NCBI RefSeq assembly: GCF_900520355.1
Contig: NZ_LS999521.1
Span: 2,294,001 to 2,358,000 of the forward strand
Length of the DNA stretch: 64,000 nt
Direction of reading: 5' to 3'
Source: Acinetobacter calcoaceticus
Lineage (GTDB): Bacteria > Pseudomonadota > Gammaproteobacteria > Pseudomonadales > Moraxellaceae
Below, piece by piece: positions 34,071 through 41,473 of the stretch; within the stretch, counting starts at the first letter, position 1; every line of letters starts with the position of its first letter. Below the pieces are notes generated by a model. The model had not been told where the DNA came from. It ran no database searches and was given only the letters and a program-made list of their open reading frames with translations. The position numbers and the translations under genes are program-made.

Positions 34071-35687
34071 ATGAGTGTATCTGAACATCCAAATCTGGAC
34101 ACTGTGCAAGGTACAGATTCACAAAAAGCAGTGAATGAAACCTTAGAAGATTATACTTTACGTTATGCTCCACATAGCTTTCGGCGCTGGAGCCCCAAAG
34201 TTGTTGCTATTACTGCACTTGGTGGTATTGCCTATCTTGCTGACTTTTCTATTGGCGCCAGTATTGGTATGTCTTATGGAACAACCAATGCGGTTTTCTC
34301 CATTTTATTTGCAGCAATTATTATCTTCTTAACTGGTATTCCTCTTGCCTACTACGCGGCACGTTATAACATCGACCTCGACTTGATTACCCGTGGCGCA
34401 GGTTTCGGTTATATCGGATCAGTCCTCACCAGTATCATTTTCGCCAGTTTCACATTTATTTTCTTTGCCCTTGAAGGTTCAATCATGGCGCAAGGGTTAT
34501 TACTCGGTTTAGGTATTCCGCTTTGGGCAGGCTACCTCATCTCGACCGTCATGGTGATTCCGTTGGTGATTTACGGCATGAAAGCCTTGAGTAAATTACA
34601 AGTATGGACAACTCCCCTTTGGCTCATTCTCATGATTGGTCCTGTGGCCTATCTGATTTACCAAGAACCCACCTTAGTCAGCCAGTTTGCTACTTTTACA
34701 GGTAAAGAGGGTTTTGCGACTGTAGATATGGCCGCGATCATGTTAGGTGCTGGCATATGTTTATCTTTGATTATGCAAATCGGTGAGCAAATTGATTACT
34801 TACGTTTCATGCCTGCTAAAACAAAAGAAAATAGCAAAGCATGGTGGGCTGCTGTGATTTCAGCAGGTCCAGGTTGGGTAATTTTAGGGGCAATCAAACA
34901 AATTATTGGGGCATTTTTAGGTTTCTACTTATTAACAAAATTACCGGGTGTAAACAGTACTGAACCTGTTCAACAATTTAATGCAGCCTTTCATGACATG
35001 CTTCCGGGCTGGGCTGCTCTAACACTTGCGGTTATTTTGGTGGTCATTTCTCAAATTAAAATTAACGTGACCAATGCTTACTCTGGTTCTCTTGCTTGGA
35101 CAAGTGCCTACACTCGTATTAGCAAACATTATCCGGGTCGTATTGTCTTTGTGATGGTGAACTTGGCAATTGCCCTTGCCTTAATGGAAGGCAACATGTT
35201 TGCAGTACTCGGTAAAATCTTAGGGTTCTATTCAAACTTTGCGATTGCGTGGGTTGTGGTTGTTGCAACAGACATTTCAATCAACAAATATGTTTTAAAG
35301 CTTTCACCAAAAGAACCGGAATACCGCCGCGACATGCTCTACAACGTAAACCCTGTGGGTATGGTGGCGTTCCTTGTGTCAGCAGGACTATCAATCGCAG
35401 CATTCTTCGGATTACTTGGTAGTTTCTTGGCTCCATACTCACCGCTTATCGCACTTGTACTTGCCTTTGTATTAACACCAATCATGGGCTTATTAACCAA
35501 AGGAAAATACTACATCAAGTCACATGATGACGGCATTAAAGAACCACGTTTTGATGCTGAAGGTACACCTGTTGCAACTGTTTACCACTGCCGTGTATGT
35601 GAAGAAGGTTACGAGCGTCCAGATATTATGTTCTCTCATAAACATAACGGCACCATCTGCTCTTTGTGTAAAACACTAGATACCTAA
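34071..35687 (+). CDS. NCS1-type purine/cytosine permease family transporter
   Basis: The 538-residue inner-membrane transporter shares the whole permease portion of the adjacent kinase: SFRRWSPKVVAITALGGIAY, LDLITRGAGFGYIGSVLTS, IMQIGEQIDYLRFMP and SQIKINVTNAYSGSLAW. It also ends in a similar cysteine knuckle (CRVCEEGYERP ... TICSLCKTL). I start at ATG 34071, preceded by GGGAG; an in-frame TTG lies 30 bp upstream. It diverges from the kinase across 186 bp. The substrate (nucleobase, hydantoin, allantoin or similar) cannot be told; no catabolic genes lie nearby. Confidence 0.92.
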   Translation: MSVSEHPNLDTVQGTDSQKAVNETLEDYTLRYAPHSFRRWSPKVVAITALGGIAYLADFSIGASIGMSYGTTNAVFSILFAAIIIFLTGIPLAYYAARYNIDLDLITRGAGFGYIGSVLTSIIFASFTFIFFALEGSIMAQGLLLGLGIPLWAGYLISTVMVIPLVIYGMKALSKLQVWTTPLWLILMIGPVAYLIYQEPTLVSQFATFTGKEGFATVDMAAIMLGAGICLSLIMQIGEQIDYLRFMPAKTKENSKAWWAAVISAGPGWVILGAIKQIIGAFLGFYLLTKLPGVNSTEPVQQFNAAFHDMLPGWAALTLAVILVVISQIKINVTNAYSGSLAWTSAYTRISKHYPGRIVFVMVNLAIALALMEGNMFAVLGKILGFYSNFAIAWVVVVATDISINKYVLKLSPKEPEYRRDMLYNVNPVGMVAFLVSAGLSIAAFFGLLGSFLAPYSPLIALVLAFVLTPIMGLLTKGKYYIKSHDDGIKEPRFDAEGTPVATVYHCRVCEEGYERPDIMFSHKHNGTICSLCKTLDT

Positions 35688-35701
35688 ATATCCTTAAGAC
35701 T

Positions 35702-35733
35702 AAAAAAGAAGCTTTTTAAAGCTTCTTTTTTTT
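35702..35733. terminator. Bidirectional terminator between permease and Lrp gene
   Basis: AAAAAAGAAGCTTT pairs with AAGCTTCTTTTTTTT around a tiny loop, with A and T tracts on either side. It sits between the convergent permease (ends 35,687) and Lrp gene (ends 35,747). Confidence 0.9.
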
Positions 35734-35746
35734 ACCCCTAAAGATT

Positions 35747-36202
35747 TTAGCCAATCGGAAATAAACGTTCAGGCACAACATCTTTCATCACAATGGTTGA
35801 GATGAGTCGTTGCACACTTGGAATAGCCGATAACTTTTCATCATATAGCCGTTGGAAAGCGGGTAAATCTTTAGCCACCACATGCAGCAAATAGTCTGGC
35901 TCACCAAATAAGCGCTGGGCCTGAATGATTTGCGGAATATCAATCACGGCATTTTCAAACTTCTCAACTGCCTGCTTATCACCTTCTTTAAGCGTAATAA
36001 AAACAATCGCTGAAAACTCAAATCCCACTAAGTTTGGGTCGAGTTCCGCCCTGTAGCCTTTGATGGCTCCTGACTCCTCTAAAGCCTTCACTCGTCGATG
36101 ACATGGTGAAATGCTTAAGCCTACTTTTTCTGCCAATTCAGTAATAGATAATCGGCCATTTAACTGCAATTCAGCAAGAATCTTTTTATCTGTGCGATCC
36201 AT
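35747..36202 (-). CDS. Lrp/AsnC-family transcriptional regulator
   Basis: The 151-residue protein has the AsnC-type helix-turn-helix (TDKKILAELQLNGRLSITEL, then LSISPCHRRVKALEE) and a C-terminal RAM ligand-binding domain (AIVFITLKEG; GEPDYLLHVVAKDL). It diverges from a LysE exporter across about 156 bp, a standard arrangement in which the Lrp protein senses an amino acid and activates its export. Confidence 0.92.
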   Translation of the reverse strand: MDRTDKKILAELQLNGRLSITELAEKVGLSISPCHRRVKALEESGAIKGYRAELDPNLVGFEFSAIVFITLKEGDKQAVEKFENAVIDIPQIIQAQRLFGEPDYLLHVVAKDLPAFQRLYDEKLSAIPSVQRLISTIVMKDVVPERLFPIG

Positions 36203-36358
36203 TTAGAAAAATTTACCCCAAATGAGTGTGATATGAGCAAACATTTAAAAGCACATTCTAAATACATGAGCATATTATTTTCAACAAGTTCGAATGAATA
36301 GGAATTTTTTCTAAACCACGAGCGAAACCTTTGGAAAATAGTTTGCCGAGATAAGCAT

Positions 36359-36970
36359 ATGGCTTTTAACATTTTTATTGCATTTTGGAGTGTCTCCATT
36401 CTTTTTATTATTACTCCAGGGGCAGACTGGGCCTATGCCATTTCGGCAGGAATTAAAGGTAAAGTCGTAGTGCCAGCTGTTGCGGGTATGTTATTTGGGC
36501 ACTTTATTACGATTTTATTGGTAGCCGCAGGTGTCGGCCTGATTGTAGCCAATAGCCCGACTACTCTCATGGCTCTTACCATTGCAGGTTCCGCCTATTT
36601 ATTGTGGATGGGAATAAATTTATTAATTAGCCCTCCTACTCCAAATCAATCGGATTCTGAAAAAGCGCAATCATGGTTGAGCTGGGCAACAAAAGGCGTT
36701 TATGTGAGTGGCTTAAACCCGAAAGTTTTTCTACTCTTTTTAGCCTTGCTTCCTCAATTTATTGACACTACTGCTTCATGGTCGGTGACTACACAAATTG
36801 TTGCGTTCGGCGTCGTACATATGATTAGCTGCGCGATTATTTACTTAATGGTAGGTTATGGTTCACAAGCAATTCTTAAAACCAGACCACAAGCAGCACA
36901 TTTAGTAGGACGGTTTTCAGGAGGCCTAATGGTCGTCATTGCAACTTGCTTATTGATTGGCCAAATTTAA
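36359..36970 (+). CDS. LysE/RhtB-family exporter
   Basis: The 203-residue protein has about six spans and the family motif ILFIITPGADWAYAISAGIKG near the N-terminus, plus KGVYVSGLNPKVFLLFLALLP. It should export an amino acid under the control of the divergent Lrp-type regulator. It is the third LysE-family gene in this window, each beside a different class of regulator (AraC, LysR, Lrp). Confidence 0.88.
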   Translation: MAFNIFIAFWSVSILFIITPGADWAYAISAGIKGKVVVPAVAGMLFGHFITILLVAAGVGLIVANSPTTLMALTIAGSAYLLWMGINLLISPPTPNQSDSEKAQSWLSWATKGVYVSGLNPKVFLLFLALLPQFIDTTASWSVTTQIVAFGVVHMISCAIIYLMVGYGSQAILKTRPQAAHLVGRFSGGLMVVIATCLLIGQI

Positions 36971-36988
36971 AAAATATCTCAACTCAAC

Positions 36989-37017
36989 GTTACTGACCTC
37001 CAATTCAGGTCAGTAAC
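36989..37017. terminator. Hairpin between LysE and umuDAb (terminator-like)
   Basis: GTTACTGACCT and AGGTCAGTAAC form a perfect 11-bp stem with a 7-nt loop between convergent genes. It lacks a T-tract, so intrinsic termination would be weak. Confidence 0.6.
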
Positions 37018-37043
37018 TCAAGTCATAGAATATAAAAATAAAT

Positions 37044-37655
37044 TTATCTCATTCGTTTCAGGTTATAAGTTACCACTCCCCAAATAACCAGTTCTTGCCC
37101 TTCTTCAATATAAATATTTTGATAATCGGAATTTTCAGCTTTCAGCCAAATTTTAGACGGCTGATAATTGTTATCAATCATTAAGCGCTTAACGGTAAAG
37201 TCATTGTCAATAAGCGCAATTACAATATCACCAGACTTTGCGGGAAGACTACGATCAACAATAAGCGGATCATCAATATCAATTCCAGCATCTAACATCG
37301 ACAAAGAATTAGCTTTTACAATAAAGGTGGCATTTTCATTTCTAATGAGATATTCGTTTAAATCAAGTGCTTGTTCAATATCGTCTTGGGCTGGCGAAGG
37401 AAAACCCGCAGCAACACGTTCAGTGGCTAAAGGAATATGATAAATTTTATCGTTGTTGGCATGGACCTGTTGAACTTTTAATTTTGAGCTAAAATCTGTC
37501 TGATTATCGGTTTTGACATTATTTAGTAACCAATTTTTGATAAAGTTCACTTGAGATTCTGGCACACGAATCACTTTGGTGGGTTCATTGAACTGTGCTT
37601 TACGGCCGGCATTTTCTCGGGCACCGCCATGTTCAAACTCTTTTTTCTTTGACAT
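37044..37655 (-). CDS. umuDAb: UmuDAb, self-cleaving repressor of the DNA-damage response
   Basis: This 203-residue protein is the Acinetobacter-specific UmuD-like repressor, which replaces LexA in this genus. It has the extra N-terminal DNA-binding region (HGGARENAGRKAQFNEPTKV) and a LexA/UmuD S24 peptidase domain. The cleavage site is Ala83-Gly84 (VAAGFPS), the catalytic serine S119 (KANSLSM) and the lysine K156 (FTVKRL), matching the published UmuDAb positions. After RecA-stimulated autocleavage it derepresses error-prone polymerase genes. The upstream palindrome at 37,693-37,720 is its expected binding site, and ddrR lies divergently. Confidence 0.96.
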   Translation of the reverse strand: MSKKKEFEHGGARENAGRKAQFNEPTKVIRVPESQVNFIKNWLLNNVKTDNQTDFSSKLKVQQVHANNDKIYHIPLATERVAAGFPSPAQDDIEQALDLNEYLIRNENATFIVKANSLSMLDAGIDIDDPLIVDRSLPAKSGDIVIALIDNDFTVKRLMIDNNYQPSKIWLKAENSDYQNIYIEEGQELVIWGVVTYNLKRMR

Positions 37656-37692
37656 ATCGCCTCCATTTCACCGTTCAAATCCTACACAGACA

Positions 37693-37720
37693 ATGTAACT
37701 TGAAAAAGTTACATTTTCAA
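37693..37720. promoter_or_regulatory. UmuDAb operator (overlapping palindromes)
   Basis: Two overlapping palindromes lie 38 bp upstream of umuDAb: ATGTAACTT-N4-AAGTTACAT (37693-37714) and TTGAAAA-N7-TTTTCAA (37700-37720). The latter matches the inverted repeat described for UmuDAb/DdrR-regulated promoters in Acinetobacter. It should mediate autorepression and control of ddrR. Confidence 0.85.
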
Positions 37721-37940
37721 GTTGACGAAATATTTTTTTTGCATAACAATAAATTCATGATCAGATTTTAATCCATTTTACTTTTAACAGGGATGTTAAA
37801 ATTAAGGTGGTGGTTTGAAGAAAATCAAAACCTATTTCGAAATAGTCTTTATCGCTGACTGTTTCTTGATTTTTATCAAATGAGCTTCTGAACACTTAAC
37901 ATTTTGGTTAAATTCAGTTTTTGGTATGGAGACATGCGAA

Positions 37941-38174
37941 ATGAAAAATCAACGCGATGCGGTTTTAGGCTATGCAAATGAACAACATGCTTACTATATT
38001 CGTCTCATTGAAAACGACGCGGTATTAGGTGAAAGCTATGGAATATTTTGTGAAAACCCAGATAGCGAAGCAGCAGAAAGCATTATGACAACGCTATTCT
38101 TAAAAAAATCTTTTTGGATAAATGGTTCTGAATATATCGATATCGTAAAAGGGCTACAGCCTCTCCCCCAGTAA
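37941..38174 (+). CDS. ddrR: DdrR, DNA-damage response co-regulator
   Basis: The small acidic protein (77 residues from MKNQRDAVLGY; an in-frame ATG five codons upstream is possible) corresponds to DdrR of Acinetobacter by its divergent position from umuDAb and its size. DdrR works with UmuDAb as a corepressor of error-prone polymerase genes and is itself induced by DNA damage. I prefer the ATG at 37941 because GGAG lies 9 nt before it. It ends before a strong bidirectional terminator. Confidence 0.88.
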   Translation: MKNQRDAVLGYANEQHAYYIRLIENDAVLGESYGIFCENPDSEAAESIMTTLFLKKSFWINGSEYIDIVKGLQPLPQ

Positions 38175-38189
38175 ATAATTTAAAGATAA

Positions 38190-38223
38190 AAATAAAGGAG
38201 GCAATGAGCCTCCTTTATTTTTT
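38190..38223. terminator. Bidirectional terminator between ddrR and the KGG gene
   Basis: AAATAAAGGAGGC pairs perfectly with GCCTCCTTTATTT around a 5-nt loop, ending in T residues, between two convergent genes. Confidence 0.9.
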
Positions 38224-38235
38224 AAAACCTGATGC

Positions 38236-39492
38236 TTAAGACGTAAAACGTCCATATGCATCGCGTTTTTGGTTGCGGGAGTTTTGTCCGCGACCATCGT
38301 AATCGTCGTCGTCATCACGGCTGCGACCTCGGCCTCGACCACCTGAGCGGCCACGATCGTCATCATCGTCGTCACGGCTACGACCACGTCCTCGACCACC
38401 TGAGCGGCCACGATCGTCATCATCATCGTCATCACGGCTACGACCTCGGCCTCGACCACCTGAACGGCCGCGATCGTCATCATCATCGTCATCACGGCTG
38501 CGGCCACGTCCTCGACCACCTGAACGGCCACGATCGTCATCATCATCGTCATCACGGCTGCGACCACGTCCTCGACCACCTGAACGGCCACGATCGTCAT
38601 CATCATCGTCATCATAACGGCTGCGGCCTCGGCCTCGACCACCTGAACGGCCACGATCGTCATCATCATCGTCATCACGGCTGCGACCTCGGCCTTGACC
38701 ACTTGAACGGCCACGATCGTCATCATCATCGTCATCACGGCTGCGACCACGTCCTCGACCACCTGAACGGCCACGATCGTCATCATCATCGTCATCATAA
38801 CGGCTGCGGCCTCGGCCTCGACCACCTGAACGGCCACGATCATCATCGTCGTCATCATCACGGCTGCGGCCACGGCCTCGACCACCTGAGCGGCCACGAT
38901 CGTTATCATCATCGTCATCACGGCTGCGACCACGTCCTCGACCACTTGAACGGCCACGATCGTCATCATCATCGTCATCACGGCTGCGACCTCGGCCTCG
39001 ACCACCTGAACGGCCACGATCATCATCATCGTCGTCACGGCTGCGACCACGACCTCGACCACCTGAACGGCCGCGATCGTCATCATCATCGTCGTCATCA
39101 CGACTGCGACCACGTCCTCGGCTACCTGAACGGCCGCGATCGTCATCATCATCGTCATCATAACGGCTACGACCTCGACCACCTGAGCGGCCACGATCAT
39201 CATCGTCATCATCACGGCCACGACCGTTACGACTATCGTTCTTATGGCTTAATGCACCAGCTTCACGAGCTTCTTCAGACGTAAATTCGTGAGCATTACC
39301 ACTCGCGTGTGCTGCTCGACCAGCTTCACGAGCTTCTTCAGATGTAAATTCATGCGCGTTACCACTTGCATGTGCAGCTCGCCCACCTTTACTGGCTATT
39401 TCTCTAACTCTTTCAGGATCCATACTCGCAAATCCACGATTTGAAGTACCCGAACTATTATTATCTTGATCTTCATATCTAGTATTAGCCAT
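38236..39492 (-). CDS. KGG-domain stress protein with acidic/RG repeat tail
   Basis: The 418-residue protein starts with a KGG module (residues 25-80): PERVREIASKGGRAAHASG, then two near-identical AHASGNAHEFTSEEAREAG units, as in GsiB/YciG stress proteins. From residue 94 to 398 it consists of about 15 units of roughly 20 residues, each an aspartate run plus RGRSGGRGRGRSR, occasionally with Tyr, Asn or Gln replacing a residue. The tail ends DAYGRFTS. The protein is extremely hydrophilic, has alternating negative and positive blocks and almost no hydrophobic residues, so it should be intrinsically disordered. A role in desiccation or stationary-phase protection, or nucleic-acid condensation, is inference. 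AGGAAG precedes the ATG. Confidence 0.9.
   Translation of the reverse strand: MANTRYEDQDNNSSGTSNRGFASMDPERVREIASKGGRAAHASGNAHEFTSEEAREAGRAAHASGNAHEFTSEEAREAGALSHKNDSRNGRGRDDDDDDRGRSGGRGRSRYDDDDDDDRGRSGSRGRGRSRDDDDDDDDRGRSGGRGRGRSRDDDDDDRGRSGGRGRGRSRDDDDDDDRGRSSGRGRGRSRDDDDDNDRGRSGGRGRGRSRDDDDDDDRGRSGGRGRGRSRYDDDDDDDRGRSGGRGRGRSRDDDDDDDRGRSSGQGRGRSRDDDDDDDRGRSGGRGRGRSRYDDDDDDDRGRSGGRGRGRSRDDDDDDDRGRSGGRGRGRSRDDDDDDDRGRSGGRGRGRSRDDDDDDDRGRSGGRGRGRSRDDDDDDRGRSGGRGRGRSRDDDDDYDGRGQNSRNQKRDAYGRFTS
38299..39213. repeat. Coding tandem repeat, about 15 units of about 60 bp
   Basis: The 57-63-bp unit encodes (D)5-8-RGRSGGRGRGRSR of the KGG protein. Units differ by small in-frame changes in aspartate number (GAT/GAC runs) and a few substitutions, so copy number is likely to vary between strains. 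Long open frames appear in other phases only because of this periodicity. Confidence 0.9.
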
Positions 39493-39978
39493 AGTTATAT
39501 CTTCCTATATTTAAATTATAGTCACTACCGCTTTTCGTTAACGGATAAAATAAAGATAAAAGATATAAAATATTTTCCTACCCAAGCTATGTATCAACCT
39601 TTTTAAATGTATATTAATAAATCTATAAGTTGTTTAAATAAGTTTTTTATTTATAAAAGAATTATACCCGCACCAATATATTATAAATTTTTATTTTTTT
39701 ACTTTATAAATATTCAAACCAATTATTATTACTTAATTCAACAATATAATAATGTTTTACAATTTTATTAAAAACAGCTCTCTTAATAACAAAAAGTTTC
39801 AAAACATACAAATCGATTAAAAACAGGAACAGCAAAAAAACCAAAAAAGACAAACCAAAAACAAATAAATTAATTTCAAAACAACAACATATAGCATTAC
39901 ATTTAAAAAAATAATTTACTTGAATAGTACTAAATAATATTCAAAAATTTTAATTAATATTTTAAGAGTAGATCTGTC
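39493..39978. other. AT-rich gap without a recognisable gene
   Basis: This 486-bp stretch is very AT-rich, with A-rich tracts around 39,780-39,900, and shows no convincing open frame or RNA structure. It should hold the promoters for the KGG gene (minus) and the hypothetical gene at 39,979. Confidence 0.5.
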
Positions 39979-40395
39979 ATGCAATTAAAAGTTAACAAAC
40001 CACCTGTGCAATACATTCACATTGCTATACCTGAAATTTTATTAGGTCATATTAATATCAAGAATAAATGGCAAAATTACGACAAAGAGTGGAGTTACAG
40101 ACTTGACCCTCCTCATGCAACTCATCCATTCCAAAGAGACTTATATATTATTCAATCCAACAATATTACTTCAGAAGATATAAAAACTCTTCTCGATAAT
40201 ATTATTATAAAAAGCAACCAGATTAATAGTGATGAAATTAACACTAATATTGAAGAAGCAAAAAAAGTTATAAAAAAAGTACTAGACTTGTCAAATAAAA
40301 TACCTATTGAAAATTGGTTAAATGATACGGGTAATAGATCAATTATTGAAAGTATGATTGATAAAAATAAAATTAAGTTATTAACAGTTATTTAA
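39979..40395 (+). CDS. Hypothetical protein
   Basis: I do not recognise this 138-residue protein. It is soluble, lysine/asparagine/isoleucine-rich and AT-biased, with an N-terminal segment VQYIHIAIPEILLGHINIKN, a central RLDPPHATHPFQRDLYII and a helical C-terminal half. No signal peptide or membrane span is visible. The AT-rich composition of gene and surroundings suggests acquisition. The ribosome site is weak (AGAG), but the frame is uninterrupted and isolated from other genes. Confidence 0.6.
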   Translation: MQLKVNKPPVQYIHIAIPEILLGHINIKNKWQNYDKEWSYRLDPPHATHPFQRDLYIIQSNNITSEDIKTLLDNIIIKSNQINSDEINTNIEEAKKVIKKVLDLSNKIPIENWLNDTGNRSIIESMIDKNKIKLLTVI

Positions 40396-40534
40396 TAATT
40401 TAATTTAGATATATTTTTTTACATTCGTATAAATAAGATAACAAAGGCAACTTTTCGAAGCAGACATTTTACTCATATTCACGCTGAGTTCAGCAAAAAT
40501 AGATTAACCCAATATTTAATAGAGGAGTTTCAAC

Positions 40535-41413
40535 ATGGAAAACTCAACAAAGCAATATCCTTCTTCAGTGCCAGCTCAAGTTCAATCTCACCAACCCGGT
40601 GATCAAGAAAAAATGCATCCGGAACCAGAAATTATTAAAGCTTCACACAAAGGTAGCGAAAAACTACAAGGTAAAATTGCCGTAATTAGCGGTGGTGATA
40701 GTGGTATTGGTCGATCTGTGGCTGTACTTTTTGCCCGTGAAGGTGCTGATGTTGCTATCCTCTATCTTGAAGAGCAGCAAGATGCTGAAATTACCAAGCA
40801 ATTGGTTGAAAATGAAGGACGAAAATGTCTTCTATTTAAAGGTGATATTTCTGATCCTGAAGTTGCCAAACAGGCAATTGATGAAATTTTGGCTCACTAT
40901 GGCAAAGTCAATATATTAGTGAATAATGCTGGTGTTCAATATCAGCAAAAAGATATCGTTAATATTAGTAATGAGCAATTAGAAAAAACATTTAAAACAA
41001 ATATTTTCGCTATGTTCTATCTTACTAAACAAGTAATTTCTCACATGCAAGAGGGAGATAGCATCATCAATACAACCAGTATTACCAGCTATCAAGGCCA
41101 TGATGAGTTAATAGACTACGCAAGTACCAAAGGTGCAATCACTTCTTTTACACGTAGTCTTTCAAATAATTTAATGAAACAGAAAAAAGGAATTCGGGTA
41201 AATGGTGTTGCACCCGGCCCAATCTGGACACCTTTAATTCCAAGTAGTTTTGATGCAGAGACTGTTGAAAAATTTGGTAAAGATACGCCAATGGGAAGAA
41301 TGGGCCAACCGAGTGAAGTTGCACCTGCCTATTTATTCCTTGCCTCAGATGACGCGAGTTACATTACAGGTCAGGTTATTCATGTAAATGGCGGTCAAAT
41401 TGTAAATGGTTAA
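40535..41413 (+). CDS. SDR-family oxidoreductase (general-stress YdaD/YhdF type)
   Basis: The 292-residue protein has a Rossmann fold with the NAD(P) motif ISGGDSGIGRS (about 53-63), NNAGVQ, and the catalytic triad/tetrad S...YxxxK in ITSYQGHDELIDYASTKGA. It belongs to the SDR subgroup with an N-terminal extension rich in HQPG (QSHQPGDQEKMHPEPE) found in general-stress dehydrogenases. The substrate is unknown. GAGGAG precedes the start. It converges with katE at a shared terminator, and both fit a stress-protection island. Confidence 0.9.
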   Translation: MENSTKQYPSSVPAQVQSHQPGDQEKMHPEPEIIKASHKGSEKLQGKIAVISGGDSGIGRSVAVLFAREGADVAILYLEEQQDAEITKQLVENEGRKCLLFKGDISDPEVAKQAIDEILAHYGKVNILVNNAGVQYQQKDIVNISNEQLEKTFKTNIFAMFYLTKQVISHMQEGDSIINTTSITSYQGHDELIDYASTKGAITSFTRSLSNNLMKQKKGIRVNGVAPGPIWTPLIPSSFDAETVEKFGKDTPMGRMGQPSEVAPAYLFLASDDASYITGQVIHVNGGQIVNG

Positions 41414-41432
41414 AATATAGATTTTTTTATAT

Positions 41433-41471
41433 AAAAAAGCCCTGAAAGTTAAAAAGCTTTCAGGGCTTTTT
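41433..41471. terminator. Bidirectional terminator between SDR gene and katE
   Basis: GCCCTGAAAG pairs with CTTTCAGGGC, flanked by A- and T-runs, giving efficient termination in both directions between convergent genes. Confidence 0.92.
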
Positions 41472-41473
41472 CT

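Noticed and set aside
38299..39213. CRISPR-like regular repeats
   Set aside because: Units are contiguous with no unique spacers, are a multiple of three and encode a uniform peptide repeat; no cas genes are near.
38154..39284. Long open frames on both strands (342 residues plus strand; 355 residues minus strand, second frame) over the repeat region
   Set aside because: They are products of the 60-bp periodicity of the KGG gene. The His/Arg-rich and Met/Val/Ala-rich translations have no start signals or family resemblance, whereas the 418-residue frame has a KGG domain and a ribosome site.
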